Assembly (NCBI RefSeq): GCF_016595465.1
Contig: NZ_JAENIK010000010.1
Location: 4,606 to 68,605, forward strand
DNA from: Luteolibacter yonseiensis
GTDB lineage: Bacteria > Verrucomicrobiota > Verrucomicrobiia > Verrucomicrobiales > Akkermansiaceae
Reading direction: 5' to 3'
DNA: 64,000 nt
The position numbers and the translations under genes were made by a program. A model generated the notes under the pieces. It saw nothing but the letters and a program-made list of their open reading frames with translations. It was not told the DNA's origin and did no database searches. Of this stretch, positions 42,376 to 52,011 are shown piece after piece; position 1 is the first letter of the stretch; each line of letters opens with the position of its first letter.

Positions 42376-43305
42376 TTATTTGTGGCCGGAGGCGGAGTGG
42401 CCGGAGAAATGCTCGACGACGCTCTTCATCCCGAGCGTCACCAGCGCGAGGAAGGCCAGCAGCGTGGCGCAGGCGAAGGCGGCGCTGAACTGGTACTCGT
42501 TGTATAGTACTTCGATGTGGAGCGGCAGCGTGTTCGTCTGTCCGCGGATGTGGCCGGAGACCACGGAGACCGCGCCGAACTCGCCCATGGCCCGCGCGTT
42601 GCAGAGCAGCACGCCGTAGAACAACCCCCACTTGATGTTCGGCAGGGTGACGCGGAAGAAGATCTGCCAGCCCCTCGCCCCCAGCGTGACCGCCGCCTCC
42701 TCCTGGTCGCTGCCCTGCGACTCCATCAGCGGGATCAGCTCGCGGGCGACGAACGGGAAGGTCACGAACACCGTGGCGATGACGATGCCGGGAAACGCGA
42801 AGACGATCTTCGGGTTCGCCAGCCATTCGGACAACGGGCCGAAGAACCAGTAGAAGCCGCGGTATTCGGCGATGTTCGCGGTGAGGCCCGCGAGCGGTGC
42901 GAAGAAGTCGGCCATGGCGGCGGGCGGGAACCAGCCCTTCGAGCCGAAGATCATCACCCACACCAGACCGGCGATGACGGGCGAGACGGCGAACGGCAGG
43001 TCGATGAGCGAGAGCAGGAACGCCCGCCCCTTGAAGCGGAATTTCGTCACCAGCCAGGCGGCGGAGACGCCGAAGAGCGTGTTCAACGGCACCGAGATGG
43101 CGGCGGCCAGCAGCGTGAGCTTGATGGCGGAGAGGGCGGTTTCCTCATGCAGCGAGGCGAGGAAGACCTCCCAGCCGCGGCGCAGTGCCTCGGAGAAGAC
43201 GGCGGCCAGAGGCATCAACAGGAAAAGAGACAGGACGACGATCGCCAGCCCGATGAGGATGTTGCGGACGAGCGGGGATTCGGTGGTCGGCGGACGGAGG
43301 GACAT
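42376..43305 (-). CDS. cysW: sulfate ABC transporter permease CysW
   Basis: A 309-residue inner membrane protein with six predicted helices. Recognisable features include [41 protein letters not shown] and the permease EAA-like loop [31 protein letters not shown]. The sequence is closest to CysW. With CysT it forms the channel for sulfate. It ends 12 bp before cysA and starts 4 bp after cysT. Confidence 0.94.
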   Translation of the reverse strand: MSLRPPTTESPLVRNILIGLAIVVLSLFLLMPLAAVFSEALRRGWEVFLASLHEETALSAIKLTLLAAAISVPLNTLFGVSAAWLVTKFRFKGRAFLLSLIDLPFAVSPVIAGLVWVMIFGSKGWFPPAAMADFFAPLAGLTANIAEYRGFYWFFGPLSEWLANPKIVFAFPGIVIATVFVTFPFVARELIPLMESQGSDQEEAAVTLGARGWQIFFRVTLPNIKWGLFYGVLLCNARAMGEFGAVSVVSGHIRGQTNTLPLHIEVLYNEYQFSAAFACATLLAFLALVTLGMKSVVEHFSGHSASGHK

Positions 43306-43309
43306 GGAT

Positions 43310-44194
43310 TCAGCGGTTCTGCCAGTCGAGCCGGCGCTGGAGAAGGTTGATGAGGAACAGCAGGGCGAAGGAGACGATCAGCATCGCGGATGCGATGACC
43401 GCGGCGGCCTGGTAGTTGAACTGTTCCAACTGGGAGACGATGAGCAGCGGCAGGATCTCCGTTTTCATCGGCAGGTTCCCGGAGATGAAGATGACGGAGC
43501 CGTACTCGCCGATGGCCCGCGCGAAGGCGAGGGTGAAGCCGGTGATGAGCGCGGGGACCAGCAGGGGAAGGATGACGCGGTAGAAGACGACCCAGCGGTT
43601 CGCGCCGAGCGTGGCCGCCGCTTCCTCGATCTCCTTGCCGAGATCCTCCATCACGGGCTGCAGCGTCCGGACCACGAAGGGAAAACCGATGAAGGTCAGC
43701 GCGATGAACACGCCGACGGGGCTGTAGGCCGCCCCCTTCGCCGCGATGTCGTCCACCAGACCGCCGATCCATCCGGTCGGGGCGAAGGTGGTCTGGACCC
43801 AGCGCCCGGCATTGGCGATGTGGAAGCCGATCCAGCCGTTCGGCGCGTAGATCTGGGTGAGAGTGATGCCCGCCACCGCCGTGGGCAGCGCGAACGGGAG
43901 ATCGACCATCGCGTCGAGCACGCGGCGGCCGGGGAATTCATAGCGGACCAGCACCCAGGTCACGAGCAGGCCGAGGACCACGCTCACCCCGGCGGCGGCG
44001 GCGCTGGCGCCGAAGGTGAGCTTGGTCGCGGCGATGACGCGCGGAGTGGTGAGCAGCGCCCACCATTCCGAAAAACCGAGGCCCGCCGCCTTGATGAAAA
44101 GGGCGGCGAGCGGAATCAGGATGATCAGACCGAGGTAGGTCACCGTGAATCCCAAGGACAGGCCGAAGCCCGGAATAACGCGTCGTCTGGACAT
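43310..44194 (-). CDS. cysT: sulfate ABC transporter permease CysT
   Basis: A 294-residue inner membrane protein with about six helices. [36 protein letters not shown] and the loop [40 protein letters not shown] are characteristic of CysT/CysU. It pairs with CysW. Gap to sbp is 21 bp. The C-terminal [12 protein letters not shown] is basic and cytoplasmic. Confidence 0.94.
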   Translation of the reverse strand: MSRRRVIPGFGLSLGFTVTYLGLIILIPLAALFIKAAGLGFSEWWALLTTPRVIAATKLTFGASAAAAGVSVVLGLLVTWVLVRYEFPGRRVLDAMVDLPFALPTAVAGITLTQIYAPNGWIGFHIANAGRWVQTTFAPTGWIGGLVDDIAAKGAAYSPVGVFIALTFIGFPFVVRTLQPVMEDLGKEIEEAAATLGANRWVVFYRVILPLLVPALITGFTLAFARAIGEYGSVIFISGNLPMKTEILPLLIVSQLEQFNYQAAAVIASAMLIVSFALLFLINLLQRRLDWQNR

Positions 44195-44215
44195 GAATGG
44201 TGGATTTGAAAGCGG

Positions 44216-45244
44216 TTACTTCGGCTGGTAGATCTGGTCGAAGGTGCCGTTGTCGTCGAAGTGTTCCTTCTGCGCTTTTACCCAACCGCCGAAGTCCTTG
44301 TCCACCGTAACGAGCGGAAGTTTCGGCAGCTTGTCCACGAACTTGGCGGCGATGGCCTGGTTCCGCGGGCGGTAGAAGTGCTTGCCGGCGAGGTTCTGGG
44401 CCTCGTCGGTGTAGAGGAATTCGAGATACGCCTTGGCGGCCTCGGCGGTGCCGTGCTTGGCGGCGTTCTTCTCCACCACCGCGACGGGCGGCTCGGCGAG
44501 GATGCTGAGGGACGGATAGATGATCTCCGTCTTGCCGGGGAACTCCTTCTCGATCAGGTAGGCCTCGTTTTCCCATGACAGGAACACGTCGCCGATCTCG
44601 CGCTGGGCGAAGGTGGTGGTGGAACCGCGCGCGCCGGTGTCGAGAACGGGCACGTTCTGATAGAGGCGCTTGATGTAGTCCAGGGTCTTCGTGCGGTCCT
44701 TGCCGTATTCCTTGTCCGCCCACGCCCATGCGGCGAGGTAGTTCCAGCGGGCGCCGCCGGAGGTTTTCGGATTCGGCGTGATGACCTTCACGTCCGGCTT
44801 CACGAGGTCTCCCCAGTCCTTGATGCCCTTGGGATTTCCTTTTCTGACCACCAGCACGATGGTGGAGGTGTAGGGCGAGCTGTTGTCCGCCAGCTTCGTC
44901 TGCCAGTCGGCGGGAAGGCTCTTGGCCTCCTTCACGATGCTGTCGATGTCGCCGGCGAGGGCGAGCGTGACGACGTCCGCCTCGAGACCGTCGATGACGG
45001 AGCGCGCCTGCTTGCCGGAGCCGCCGTGGGACTGCTCGACATCCACCGTCTGGCCGGTTTTCGCGAGATGTTCCTTTTTGAAGGCGGCATTCACCTCGAC
45101 GTAGAATTCACGAGTCGGGTCGTAGGATACGTTGAGGAGTTTCACCGCTTTCGCCTCGCCCTTGGCGAAAGGCTCGTTTTTTCCGCAGCCGGACAACATG
45201 AGCACGGATGTCAGGATGGCTGGAAGGATGTGTTTTGTTTTCAT
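44216..45244 (-). CDS. sbp: sulfate-binding lipoprotein
   Basis: A 342-residue exported protein with lipobox LMLSGC (Cys about 20), so it is anchored to a membrane rather than free as in enteric bacteria. The body matches the sulfate-binding family: [44 protein letters not shown], and [38 protein letters not shown]. It captures sulfate or thiosulfate for CysTWA. It lies 40 bp after the porin gene on the same strand. Confidence 0.95.
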   Translation of the reverse strand: MKTKHILPAILTSVLMLSGCGKNEPFAKGEAKAVKLLNVSYDPTREFYVEVNAAFKKEHLAKTGQTVDVEQSHGGSGKQARSVIDGLEADVVTLALAGDIDSIVKEAKSLPADWQTKLADNSSPYTSTIVLVVRKGNPKGIKDWGDLVKPDVKVITPNPKTSGGARWNYLAAWAWADKEYGKDRTKTLDYIKRLYQNVPVLDTGARGSTTTFAQREIGDVFLSWENEAYLIEKEFPGKTEIIYPSLSILAEPPVAVVEKNAAKHGTAEAAKAYLEFLYTDEAQNLAGKHFYRPRNQAIAAKFVDKLPKLPLVTVDKDFGGWVKAQKEHFDDNGTFDQIYQPK

Positions 45245-45284
45245 GATGTAGTCGGGGTGAATGTTCGCCTGTCAGGAGGATCTG

Positions 45285-46466
45285 TCAGAAAGAGAGGCGG
45301 ATGCCGGTGAGCAGGGTGGTGCCCTCGTAGGCCTCGCCGTTGCCACGGAGCTGGGCCCACTCGGCGCCGCCCATGAGCTTCAGCTTGTCGCCATGGATGA
45401 AGTACTGCACGCCGCCGTAGAACGCGTTGTAGATGTCGCCACGGCCGCCGTTGTCGGCCACGGGTCTTTCATAGCGGCTCTGGCCGACGACTCCGAGCGC
45501 GCCGGAGCTGTCCGAAAAGGAGTAGCGGCCCACCAGCTGGAGCTTCTTCGGAATGATGTCGTAGGTCGGCTGGATGAAGAAGCCGAAGACATCGCTGTCG
45601 TCACCGTCCCCGCCGGAGGCGAAGAAGCCTTCCAGCACGACGGCGGCGGCCTCCTGTTTCACGACGAAGGAGGCGGAGAGGATGTCGTCATAGCGGCCCA
45701 GCACGAAGTCGCCGTCCTCGCGCTCGCTGTGCAGCCAGTCGAGGTTGACCTGCGCCTTGTCCGTGCACAGGGTTTTCTTGAGATCGTAGCCCACGCCGAG
45801 CGTGGTGGAGAAGCCGCCGTTCATGTCGCCGAACTCGCCGTCGCCGAAGGAGCCGCTGCCACCGGTGGTGGTGGGCGTGTCGTTCGAGTAGATCCCGGCG
45901 CGCCACGAGAAGTCGTCGATGCCGTGCTCCACGGTGAGGCCCGTGGCACGGTTCACGTTGAGCTGGTTGAAAATCTGCGACCGCTCGAAGGTCGGCTGGG
46001 AGTTGGTGGACTCCAGGAAATCGTATTGGCCGATGAGCGGCTTCATCTTGCCGAGGGTGAGGCTCAGCGACGAGGTGGGCTTCCAGCGGACGTATGCGTC
46101 CACGAGCCCGTCGTAAATGTCCTCGAATCCGTCGTTGCTCTGGAAATCCGCGCGGACCTCCACTTTCTTTTCAAACAGCTTCGCATCGAAGCCGAAGCGG
46201 GAGCGGCGGTCCTCCCAGTTGCTCTGGCTGCCCTGGTCCGCATCCACGTCCCAGTATTGTCCCTGGTAGCGGCCGCGGAGCTTGAATTCCTGCAGAATCG
46301 GATTCCGGTCGTCCTTATAGAGAGTGGCGTGGCTCCATAACTCGTCCATTGTGGCCGTGTAGCTGTCTTCCGCGAAGGTGGCTTGCGTGCCGATGGTGAG
46401 TGCGAGCAATGTCATCCATTTGTTCAGGGTTGGTGTGACATGTGGAGGATACGGTTGTGTTTTCAT
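45285..46466 (-). CDS. outer membrane porin (OprO/OprP-like), part of the sulfate cluster
   Basis: A 393-residue exported protein. The start at 46466 gives a signal peptide (LNKWMTLLALTIGTQATFAED). The body has alternating beta strands and ends with LLTGIRLSF, a C-terminal Phe typical of outer-membrane barrels. Segments such as LTLGKMKPLIGQYDFLEST, GLTVEHGIDDFSWRAGIYSND and YSFSDSSGALGVVGQSRYERP resemble phosphate-selective porin O/P. Its place directly ahead of sbp-cysTWA points to oxyanion, probably sulfate, uptake. The frame extends 52 codons upstream but without signal. Confidence 0.85.
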   Translation of the reverse strand: MKTQPYPPHVTPTLNKWMTLLALTIGTQATFAEDSYTATMDELWSHATLYKDDRNPILQEFKLRGRYQGQYWDVDADQGSQSNWEDRRSRFGFDAKLFEKKVEVRADFQSNDGFEDIYDGLVDAYVRWKPTSSLSLTLGKMKPLIGQYDFLESTNSQPTFERSQIFNQLNVNRATGLTVEHGIDDFSWRAGIYSNDTPTTTGGSGSFGDGEFGDMNGGFSTTLGVGYDLKKTLCTDKAQVNLDWLHSEREDGDFVLGRYDDILSASFVVKQEAAAVVLEGFFASGGDGDDSDVFGFFIQPTYDIIPKKLQLVGRYSFSDSSGALGVVGQSRYERPVADNGGRGDIYNAFYGGVQYFIHGDKLKLMGGAEWAQLRGNGEAYEGTTLLTGIRLSF

Positions 46467-46671
46467 TTTAGTTTGGCGTCCGAAGGTTCGGATGGCGTCG
46501 CTGGTTGGGTTCGGGTTGTCCGCCCGTTTCCGGGTGGGATGATGGATTGCGAAAAGGACCTGGGATGCGGGCGTGCGGAGACCTCCGGTGCGGGGACACC
46601 GTGGATGTGATCGGGATTCCAAGTCCTCCGGCGGTCCGGTAGGTCTTTTCGCAGGGATTCAGGCGCTGGGC

Positions 46672-46866
46672 CTAGGAGTTCGTTGGGGCTGCTTCGTTGG
46701 CGATGAAGCGTGTTTTTTCGATGCTTTCGACTTGCGTGACCCTTCCGTCATGAACGGTGATTTGCACGGAGCCGAAACGGAGGTTTCCAACATTCTTACG
46801 AACGATTTCCACCCAGTCCGCCTGTGTGTCGGTCGGAACGGGGTGTTCAGTGATCGTCGAGCTCAT
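46672..46866 (-). CDS. YezD-like protein (DUF2292)
   Basis: A 64-residue protein with the DUF2292 pattern WVEIVRKNVGNLRFGSVQIT VHDGRVTQVESIEKTRF. The family is small, of unknown function, and often found with sulfur-assimilation genes and Rrf2 regulators. The start overlaps the 3' end of the Rrf2 gene by 20 bp, so the two are co-transcribed. The frame is open upstream in the Rrf2 gene but without family match. Confidence 0.87.
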   Translation of the reverse strand: MSSTITEHPVPTDTQADWVEIVRKNVGNLRFGSVQITVHDGRVTQVESIEKTRFIANEAAPTNS

Positions 46867-47437
46867 TGGGATCCTGGGTGAGAGTGGCGAGGGCGGACAG
46901 CCCGGCAAGGAATCCGTCGGCCGGATCCGCCTTGCGTTTCGGAGGTGTCCCGGTGGCGGCGAAGGATTCCGCGGTGGCGAATGGCGGGACGATGCCGTCA
47001 CGGCGCATTTTCCTCAGCGTGACCTCCACGACCTGGGCGACGGTGTAGCGGTCGAGAATGTTGGCGATGGCGTTGCGCACATCGATCATGATCATGCGCA
47101 GGCCGCAGTGGTCCTCGTCCGGGCAGGTGCACGGTTGGTAGGCGTTCTCGCTCGCGCAGCAGATCGGCGCGAGGCGGCCGTCCATCAGCCGGACGATCTG
47201 GCCGATGCCGATCTCGTCGGCGGGTTTCGCCAGCGCGTAGCCGCCGAATTTCCCGCGATGCGTCTCGACGACGCCGGCCTCGCGGAGCTCCTGAAGGATG
47301 CGTTCCACGAACTTGAGCGGCAGGCGGTTCGCCTCGGCCAGCTCCGCTCCAGATACCGTTCCCCGCCCCACTTCTGCGGCGATGCCGAGGTTGATGGTGG
47401 CTCGGAGCGCGTATTCTGATTTTTTGGAAAGATGCAT
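46847..47437 (-). CDS. Rrf2-family transcriptional regulator
   Basis: A 196-residue DNA-binding protein. N-terminal winged helix MHLSKKSEYALRATINLGIA...LPLKFVERILQELREAGVVET is typical of Rrf2. The effector region has ICCASENAYQPCTCPDEDHC, with five cysteines in a spacing that could hold an iron-sulfur cluster, while CymR-type members use O-acetylserine/sulfur signals. The C-terminal 50 residues are an extension not usual in the family. Because it heads the yezD-porin-sulfate cluster it is probably its regulator, perhaps CymR-like; that is inference from position. Confidence 0.9.
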   Translation of the reverse strand: MHLSKKSEYALRATINLGIAAEVGRGTVSGAELAEANRLPLKFVERILQELREAGVVETHRGKFGGYALAKPADEIGIGQIVRLMDGRLAPICCASENAYQPCTCPDEDHCGLRMIMIDVRNAIANILDRYTVAQVVEVTLRKMRRDGIVPPFATAESFAATGTPPKRKADPADGFLAGLSALATLTQDPNELDDH

Positions 47438-47454
47438 TCGGTTAACTGGAGTAA

Positions 47455-47482
47455 ATGGTAGGCTTTAAAGCCGGGTTGCCAA
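47455..47482 (-). promoter_or_regulatory. predicted promoter of the Rrf2-led sulfate cluster
   Basis: On the minus strand, TTGGCA (47482-47477) and TACCAT (47460-47455) are 16 bp apart, about 18 bp before the start codon. A palindrome ggctttaaagcc (47461-47472) lies in the spacer and could be the regulator's own operator. Confidence 0.55.
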
Positions 47483-47677
47483 GTAAAAATTCTCTAATCT
47501 TAAGAACGAATCAATTTAATCATTGATAATGAAAAAGTTGCATTTCAGTGAATGAACTACCTGACAGGAGGATCGCGATTCCGCCATAATTTGGCAGGCT
47601 TTTGCGAATGTATAGCGGGACTGAGACTAAACGGAAATCCCATGGTTTCTTGTGCGGGATGTGCGGCGCCGCAGTGT

Positions 47678-47830
47678 CTTCAGCACCAAAGGTGCGACAT
47701 GGGACAGCCCAGGGCGACGCCCTGGGAATGGAAGACGAAGCACACCTGAGTCCTGTAGGGACTACATCCTTGGCGCGCCTTTGATCTCGTCCTTGCAGGA
47801 CTCGGAAACCCGATGTGCCGCCTACCCGGG
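47678..47830 (+). repeat. element A, copy A9 (truncated)
   Basis: Left arm gcaccaaaggtgcgacatg, short hairpin cccagggcgacgccctggg and the central repeat agtcctgtagggac / gtccttgcaggact are present. The right long hairpin and outer right arm are missing; the sequence turns at about 47830 into a family C element. It lies between the Rrf2 promoter and the 3' end of the GNAT gene. Confidence 0.82.
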
Positions 47831-47925
47831 GCTTCCTCCGTCCCTACCGGGGCGGAATATCCGGCCACCCGGGACCGGCGGCTTACGCCCGCCGGCTAAT
47901 GTCCGAAGCCCCTACCGGGGCTGGT
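47831..47925. repeat. family C half element, copy C2
   Basis: Contains ccctaccggggcgg twice in related form and ggcggcttacgcccgccggctaatg, matching the right half of C1 (25272-25438). It abuts truncated element A copy A9 with no spacer. The rest to the GNAT gene (to 47999) shows nothing I recognise. Confidence 0.7.
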
Positions 47926-47999
47926 CACCATCACACCATCATCCCAGTTAGAAGATCCTCATCCGCAGAGCCCCCATACTCTCTCCCCTTCCCGCCGCC

Positions 48000-48452
48000 T
48001 CACCGCATCCGCTCCCCATCCCACCGCAGCTTCAATCCCGCGTCCACCGTCTCCACCACTTCGAATCCCTGCCGTTGGTAAAATTCCAAGACCCTCGGGT
48101 TCGTTTTCAAAACCTGCAATCCGATGGCGGTGTCCTTCTCCCGGGCAACACCCTTCAGCCATGAAACCGCTTCCGAGCCTATCCCCTGGCTCTGGAATTC
48201 CCGCTCCACCATCAGGTTGAAAAGATAAAGATGATCCGTCCGCGTGAAATACTGGACGCAGCCGACAAGCCGCCCCGCCTTGTAGATGACGAAGGTCTCG
48301 GACTCCGCCCATTCCTTCAGGAAGTTCCGCCATTGGGACGCGTCATCCCATCCCCATATCTCCTCGATTTCCCCGCGGAACAATTCCTCATGCAGGGCGA
48401 AGAGCGGTTGCCGTTCGGCGGGAACGGCCGGGCGGATTTCAAGCAGGTCCAT
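48000..48452 (-). CDS. GNAT-family N-acetyltransferase
   Basis: A 150-residue cytoplasmic protein with the GNAT core: EIRPAVPAERQPLFALHEELF, YKAGRLVGCVQYFTRTD, LYLFNLMVEREFQSQGIGSEAVSWL (acetyl-CoA loop Q-x-x-G-I-G) and FYQRQGFEVVET. The substrate cannot be told from sequence. It begins 12 bp after pqiC and may be the last gene of the pqi operon. Confidence 0.9.
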   Translation of the reverse strand: MDLLEIRPAVPAERQPLFALHEELFRGEIEEIWGWDDASQWRNFLKEWAESETFVIYKAGRLVGCVQYFTRTDHLYLFNLMVEREFQSQGIGSEAVSWLKGVAREKDTAIGLQVLKTNPRVLEFYQRQGFEVVETVDAGLKLRWDGERMR

Positions 48453-48464
48453 GACGGCGCCCCC

Positions 48465-49019
48465 TTACCTCAGGCTCGCCGCGATGCTCTCCGACAGCCG
48501 CTGCAGCAAACGGGATTGCGCGGCGACGCTGGCGTCGTAGCCGTCGGACTCGAGGGCCTCGCGGTCGCTGAAGGTCTTGGACGCTTTCAACGTCCGCTCG
48601 GGCAGCGAGTAGGCGCGCCAGCCGATTTCACAGACGGCGTAGCCGTCCGCACCGCTGTGGAGCTGGCGGACGTCGAGGGTGACCTGGTAGCGGATCTCGC
48701 TGTCCTTCTGCCACGGGTAGCTGCGGACGTTGCCGGTGTTGAGCAGCCTGCCGAGGTCGGCGGCGGTGACGCGGGTGATGTTTTCCGTGAGATCGCCGGC
48801 CCAGCGGTGGTCCTCCGCCACGCCGAGCTGGTTCGCGGTTTCCTGGGTGACGAGGTTCGGGCGGTCGAGGTATTCCGCGAGGCTCACGGGACCGACGCCG
48901 ATGCCGGTGCCGCCGCCGGTGGGCACCGGGCCGCCGGAGGTCAGGACGTAGTAGCTTTTCCCGGGCTGGGCACAGCCGCCGAGCACAAGAGCGGTGAGCA
49001 GGATGAGAAGTCGTTTCAT
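48465..49019 (-). CDS. pqiC: PqiC-like ABC-type transport auxiliary lipoprotein
   Basis: A 184-residue lipoprotein with signal MKRLLILLTALVLGGCAQPG (Cys about 16). The body matches the PqiC/YmbA family: YYVLTSGG, IGVGPVSLAEYLDRPNLVTQ, HRWAGDLTENITRVTAADLGRLL and the C-terminal helix RLLQRLSESIAASL. PqiC sits under the outer membrane and joins the PqiB tube to it. It follows pqiB by 12 bp. Confidence 0.9.
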   Translation of the reverse strand: MKRLLILLTALVLGGCAQPGKSYYVLTSGGPVPTGGGTGIGVGPVSLAEYLDRPNLVTQETANQLGVAEDHRWAGDLTENITRVTAADLGRLLNTGNVRSYPWQKDSEIRYQVTLDVRQLHSGADGYAVCEIGWRAYSLPERTLKASKTFSDREALESDGYDASVAAQSRLLQRLSESIAASLR

Positions 49020-49031
49020 GGCGGGTGGGTG

Positions 49032-50696
49032 TCAGCGGTTGGCTTTCGGTGCCTTCGGAACGGGATTGCCCGACGAGTCCCGGCCGAAGAGCAGGGAGTT
49101 CGGTTTTTCATCGATGGAGTTCATCAGCGACTTCATCGACCGTGACAAGGCGCGCACCTCTTCGAGCGTCCGGAGCATGTCGCCTTGAAGCGGTCCGTCC
49201 GGGCCGTAGCTGGTGACGGACTTGTCCAGGGTGGCGGAGAGTTTTTCAAACGCGGCGAGGTTCGCCCGGAGATCCGCCGGGATCTTCGCGAAATCCGCGG
49301 AATCCGTCATCGTCCTTACAGAAGCGGCGGCTTCCTTGATTTCCGCAGCCATGGCGGAGGCGTTCTCCGCGGTGGTGCCGAGTTTCGCCAGCAGTCCTTC
49401 CACGTCGAGATTCTTGAATTTCTCCAGCGCGGCGGTGAGCTGGTTCTCCAGTCCTCCGGAAACGGTTGGGACGGAGAGGTATTCGCCGATCTTTGCCAGC
49501 TCCGCGGGCTTCGCGTCCTTCATGTAGTTCACGTCCACGAACAGCGCCCCGGTGAGCAGGTTGCCGGATTTCAGGGTGGCGCGCAGACCGTCCTTCACCG
49601 CGTTCGCAAGGAATTGATGGTCCTCCTTGCCGATGTTCTCCGCCGCCTCGCGCCGCAGGAACGAGGGGTCGATCTCCACCAGCACCGGGATGCGGGACTC
49701 CTTGTTGTCCTGGAGGTAGTCGAAGGAAATATCCACCACCCGGCCGATCGGGATGCCCTTGAACTCGACCGGCGCGGACTCCTTGAGGCCCCGGACGGTT
49801 TGGTCGAAGAGCAGCAGGAACTTCAGCGTCGGGTTGAAGGCCGCTCCCTGCGCGCTGTCCTGGTCGGGGAACAGCGGGAAGATGGTGCCGTCGTCGACGG
49901 TCTTGCCGGGTTCCTCGCCCTCCGGAGTGCCGAAGGCCGCACCACCGGAGACGATGGCCTGCAGCGATGACGTGCGGACCTTCACCCCGTCCGCCCCGAG
50001 ATCGAAGTCCACCCCGCTGGCATTCCAGAAGCGGGTGTTCTCCTTGACCAGCGAACTGTATTCCTCGCGGATGAAGGCGTCGAAGGTGACGCGCTCGTTC
50101 GCGAAATCCAGCTTGCGGTTTTCAATCCGCCCGACCTCGAAGCCGCGGTAGTAGATCGGCGAGCCGGCGATGAGCGAGCCTGCCTGGTCCGCCGTGAGCA
50201 TGATGCGGCGTCCCGGAATGTCGCTGCTGGTGGCCGGCGGGGTTTCCAGGCCGGTGAAATGGTTCACCTCGTCTCCGAGGTCCGGCCCGGGATTCAGCTC
50301 GATGTAGGCTCCGGTGATGAGCGTACCGATGCCGGTGATGGCGCTGGCGGTCACGCGCGGCCGGACAACCCAGAAATTCGTCCCGCTCCTCAGGAGATTG
50401 CCGTAATCCGGATCCAGCTCCACCGAGACCACCACGGAATCCTCCGCGAGCTGCACGTCCTTCACCACGCCCACCCGCACGGAGCGGCAGCGGACTTCGG
50501 TTTTCCCGCGGTCGATCCCTTCCGCGGTTTCAAACCGGAGGTAGGCGACGGGGCCTTGCGAGCTGAGGTTCCGCCAGATCATCCACGCGCCGACGAGCAG
50601 GGCGATGACGGGCACGACCCAGACGATGTTCCAGCGGCGTGCCGCCCGGAGGTCCGGTGTGGCGGCGGCGGGGGGTGATGTATCGGTATCGCTCAA
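49032..50696 (-). CDS. pqiB: PqiB-like protein with three MCE domains
   Basis: A 554-residue protein anchored by one N-terminal membrane helix (about 25-42, IVWVVPVIALLVGAWMIW). Three MCE domains follow (about 45-155, 165-270, 285-395; VAYLRFETAEGIDRGKTEVR, LTADQAGSLIAGSPIYYRGF, LLFDQTVRGLKESAPVEFKG) and then a long helical region (about 415-540). PqiB forms a needle through the periplasm for lipid transport between membranes. The start is TTG, overlapping the stop of the pqiA2 gene as TTGA; the overlap and the N-terminal match (SDTDTSPPAA) decide it. Confidence 0.92.
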   Translation of the reverse strand: MSDTDTSPPAAATPDLRAARRWNIVWVVPVIALLVGAWMIWRNLSSQGPVAYLRFETAEGIDRGKTEVRCRSVRVGVVKDVQLAEDSVVVSVELDPDYGNLLRSGTNFWVVRPRVTASAITGIGTLITGAYIELNPGPDLGDEVNHFTGLETPPATSSDIPGRRIMLTADQAGSLIAGSPIYYRGFEVGRIENRKLDFANERVTFDAFIREEYSSLVKENTRFWNASGVDFDLGADGVKVRTSSLQAIVSGGAAFGTPEGEEPGKTVDDGTIFPLFPDQDSAQGAAFNPTLKFLLLFDQTVRGLKESAPVEFKGIPIGRVVDISFDYLQDNKESRIPVLVEIDPSFLRREAAENIGKEDHQFLANAVKDGLRATLKSGNLLTGALFVDVNYMKDAKPAELAKIGEYLSVPTVSGGLENQLTAALEKFKNLDVEGLLAKLGTTAENASAMAAEIKEAAASVRTMTDSADFAKIPADLRANLAAFEKLSATLDKSVTSYGPDGPLQGDMLRTLEEVRALSRSMKSLMNSIDEKPNSLLFGRDSSGNPVPKAPKANR

Positions 50697-51343
50697 GTGT
50701 CTTCTTTTTTAAGTTGTGGAGAGGCAAGCCGCAGCAGTTCGAGACGGTCCCAGAGGAGCCGCGGATCGAAGCTCATCGCCGCGAACATGGTAAGCACGAC
50801 CACGCCCGCGAATGCAAGCGCTCCCGGCCCCGCGGTGATCGTCATGTAGTTTCCGAGCTGCACCAGCGCGACGAGGATGCCGACGACGAAGATGTCCACC
50901 ATCGACCAGCGGCCCAGCAGTTCGGTGAACCAATAGATCTTCCCCAGCATGCCGGGCGACGGGTGCAGCTTTCCCGAAGCGGCGAGGCACAGCCAGCTCA
51001 GCGCCACGATCTTCAGCAGCGGAATGAGGATGGAGGCGGTGAAAATGACGATGGCGATGGGGTAGGCCCCCGTCTGCCAGAAGGTGATCATCCCGCTGAT
51101 GATGGTGTTTTCCGTGACCACCCCCAGTTCGGTGACGGTCATGATCGGCAGCATGTTCGCCGGGATGTAGAGCGCGGCGGCGGCGGACATCAGCGCCAGC
51201 GTGCGCTGGATGCTGTCCGGCTTGCGCAGGTGCAGGTGGGACCCGCAGCGCGGGCACGCCCCCAGCTCCACCGGGGAAACCTTGCCACAGGTGTGGCAGC
51301 CGGCCAGCCCCTTGTCCGCGCCGCGCGGGAGTGGTGCGTTCAT
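50693..51343 (-). CDS. pqiA: PqiA C-terminal half protein
   Basis: A 216-residue inner membrane protein corresponding to the second paraquat-inducible domain. It starts with a zinc-ribbon (CHTCG at about 16 and CPRCG near 31), then four membrane helices (ALMSAAAALYIPANMLPIMTV, YPIAIVIFTASILIPLLKIVAL, MVDIFVVGILVALVQLGNY, LAFAGVVVLTMFAAMSF). In E. coli one PqiA protein holds both halves; here they are two genes overlapping by ATGA. It likely feeds lipids to PqiB. Confidence 0.88.
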   Translation of the reverse strand: MNAPLPRGADKGLAGCHTCGKVSPVELGACPRCGSHLHLRKPDSIQRTLALMSAAAALYIPANMLPIMTVTELGVVTENTIISGMITFWQTGAYPIAIVIFTASILIPLLKIVALSWLCLAASGKLHPSPGMLGKIYWFTELLGRWSMVDIFVVGILVALVQLGNYMTITAGPGALAFAGVVVLTMFAAMSFDPRLLWDRLELLRLASPQLKKEDT

Positions 51344-52008
51344 GGCTTCGCCACCTCCAGCCTGTCCCATAGTTCGTCCCGGTCGATCCCCGCGACAGCC
51401 GCCGCCATGCAGAGCATCAGCACGCCGAACGCCCAGAACCCCATGCCGAAATGCACGTCCGCCACCTTGCCGAGTTTCAGCAGGCTCACGAGCACGCCGA
51501 GGAGAAACACCTCGATCATGTTCCACGGCTCCGTCTTGTTCAGCCACTTGGCCACCAGGACGCCGCCCGGCGCCACCCGCCCGAACATCAGCGGGCAGCA
51601 GACATAGATCAACCCGCCCGCCAAAAGCAGCGGCGTCACGATGGTGAAAAGCGCCAGCGCCACCCCGAGCAAGGGGCTGCCTTCGTTGACCAGGGCCATC
51701 GCGGCGGAGGCCAGGTTCAGCTTCGTGCGGATGCCCGCGGCATCCATCACCAGGAACGGGAACGAATGCACCACCACCATCAGGATCAGCGAGGTGAGGG
51801 AAAACGCAGTCGCCCGCGCCAGCGACGCCGGGCGGTTCTGATAGAGCACCGTGCCGCAGCACTGGCAATACGCGGCCATGCCCTCCGGCAGCGGCTGGGC
51901 GTCGTGCAGCGTGTCGCACACGTGGCAGACCGAGCGGTGCGGCCCTCCCGGTGGCTTGGGCCACGGCAGCAGGGCGAGCAGGCGGATTCTGGAAAAGCCT
52001 TTGATCAT
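51340..52008 (-). CDS. pqiA: PqiA N-terminal half protein
   Basis: A 222-residue inner membrane protein corresponding to the first paraquat-inducible domain. Cysteine pairs CHVC (about 28-31) and CQCC (about 48-51) form a zinc ribbon, then four membrane helices (SLTSLILMVVVHSFPFLVMD, GVALALFTIVTPLLLAGGLI, IEVFLLGVLVSLLKLG, GFWAFGVLMLCMAAAVAG). Its stop overlaps the next gene's ATG. It is 3 bp after the FAH-family gene, so both belong to one operon. Confidence 0.87.
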   Translation of the reverse strand: MIKGFSRIRLLALLPWPKPPGGPHRSVCHVCDTLHDAQPLPEGMAAYCQCCGTVLYQNRPASLARATAFSLTSLILMVVVHSFPFLVMDAAGIRTKLNLASAAMALVNEGSPLLGVALALFTIVTPLLLAGGLIYVCCPLMFGRVAPGGVLVAKWLNKTEPWNMIEVFLLGVLVSLLKLGKVADVHFGMGFWAFGVLMLCMAAAVAGIDRDELWDRLEVAKP

Positions 52009-52011
52009 CGG

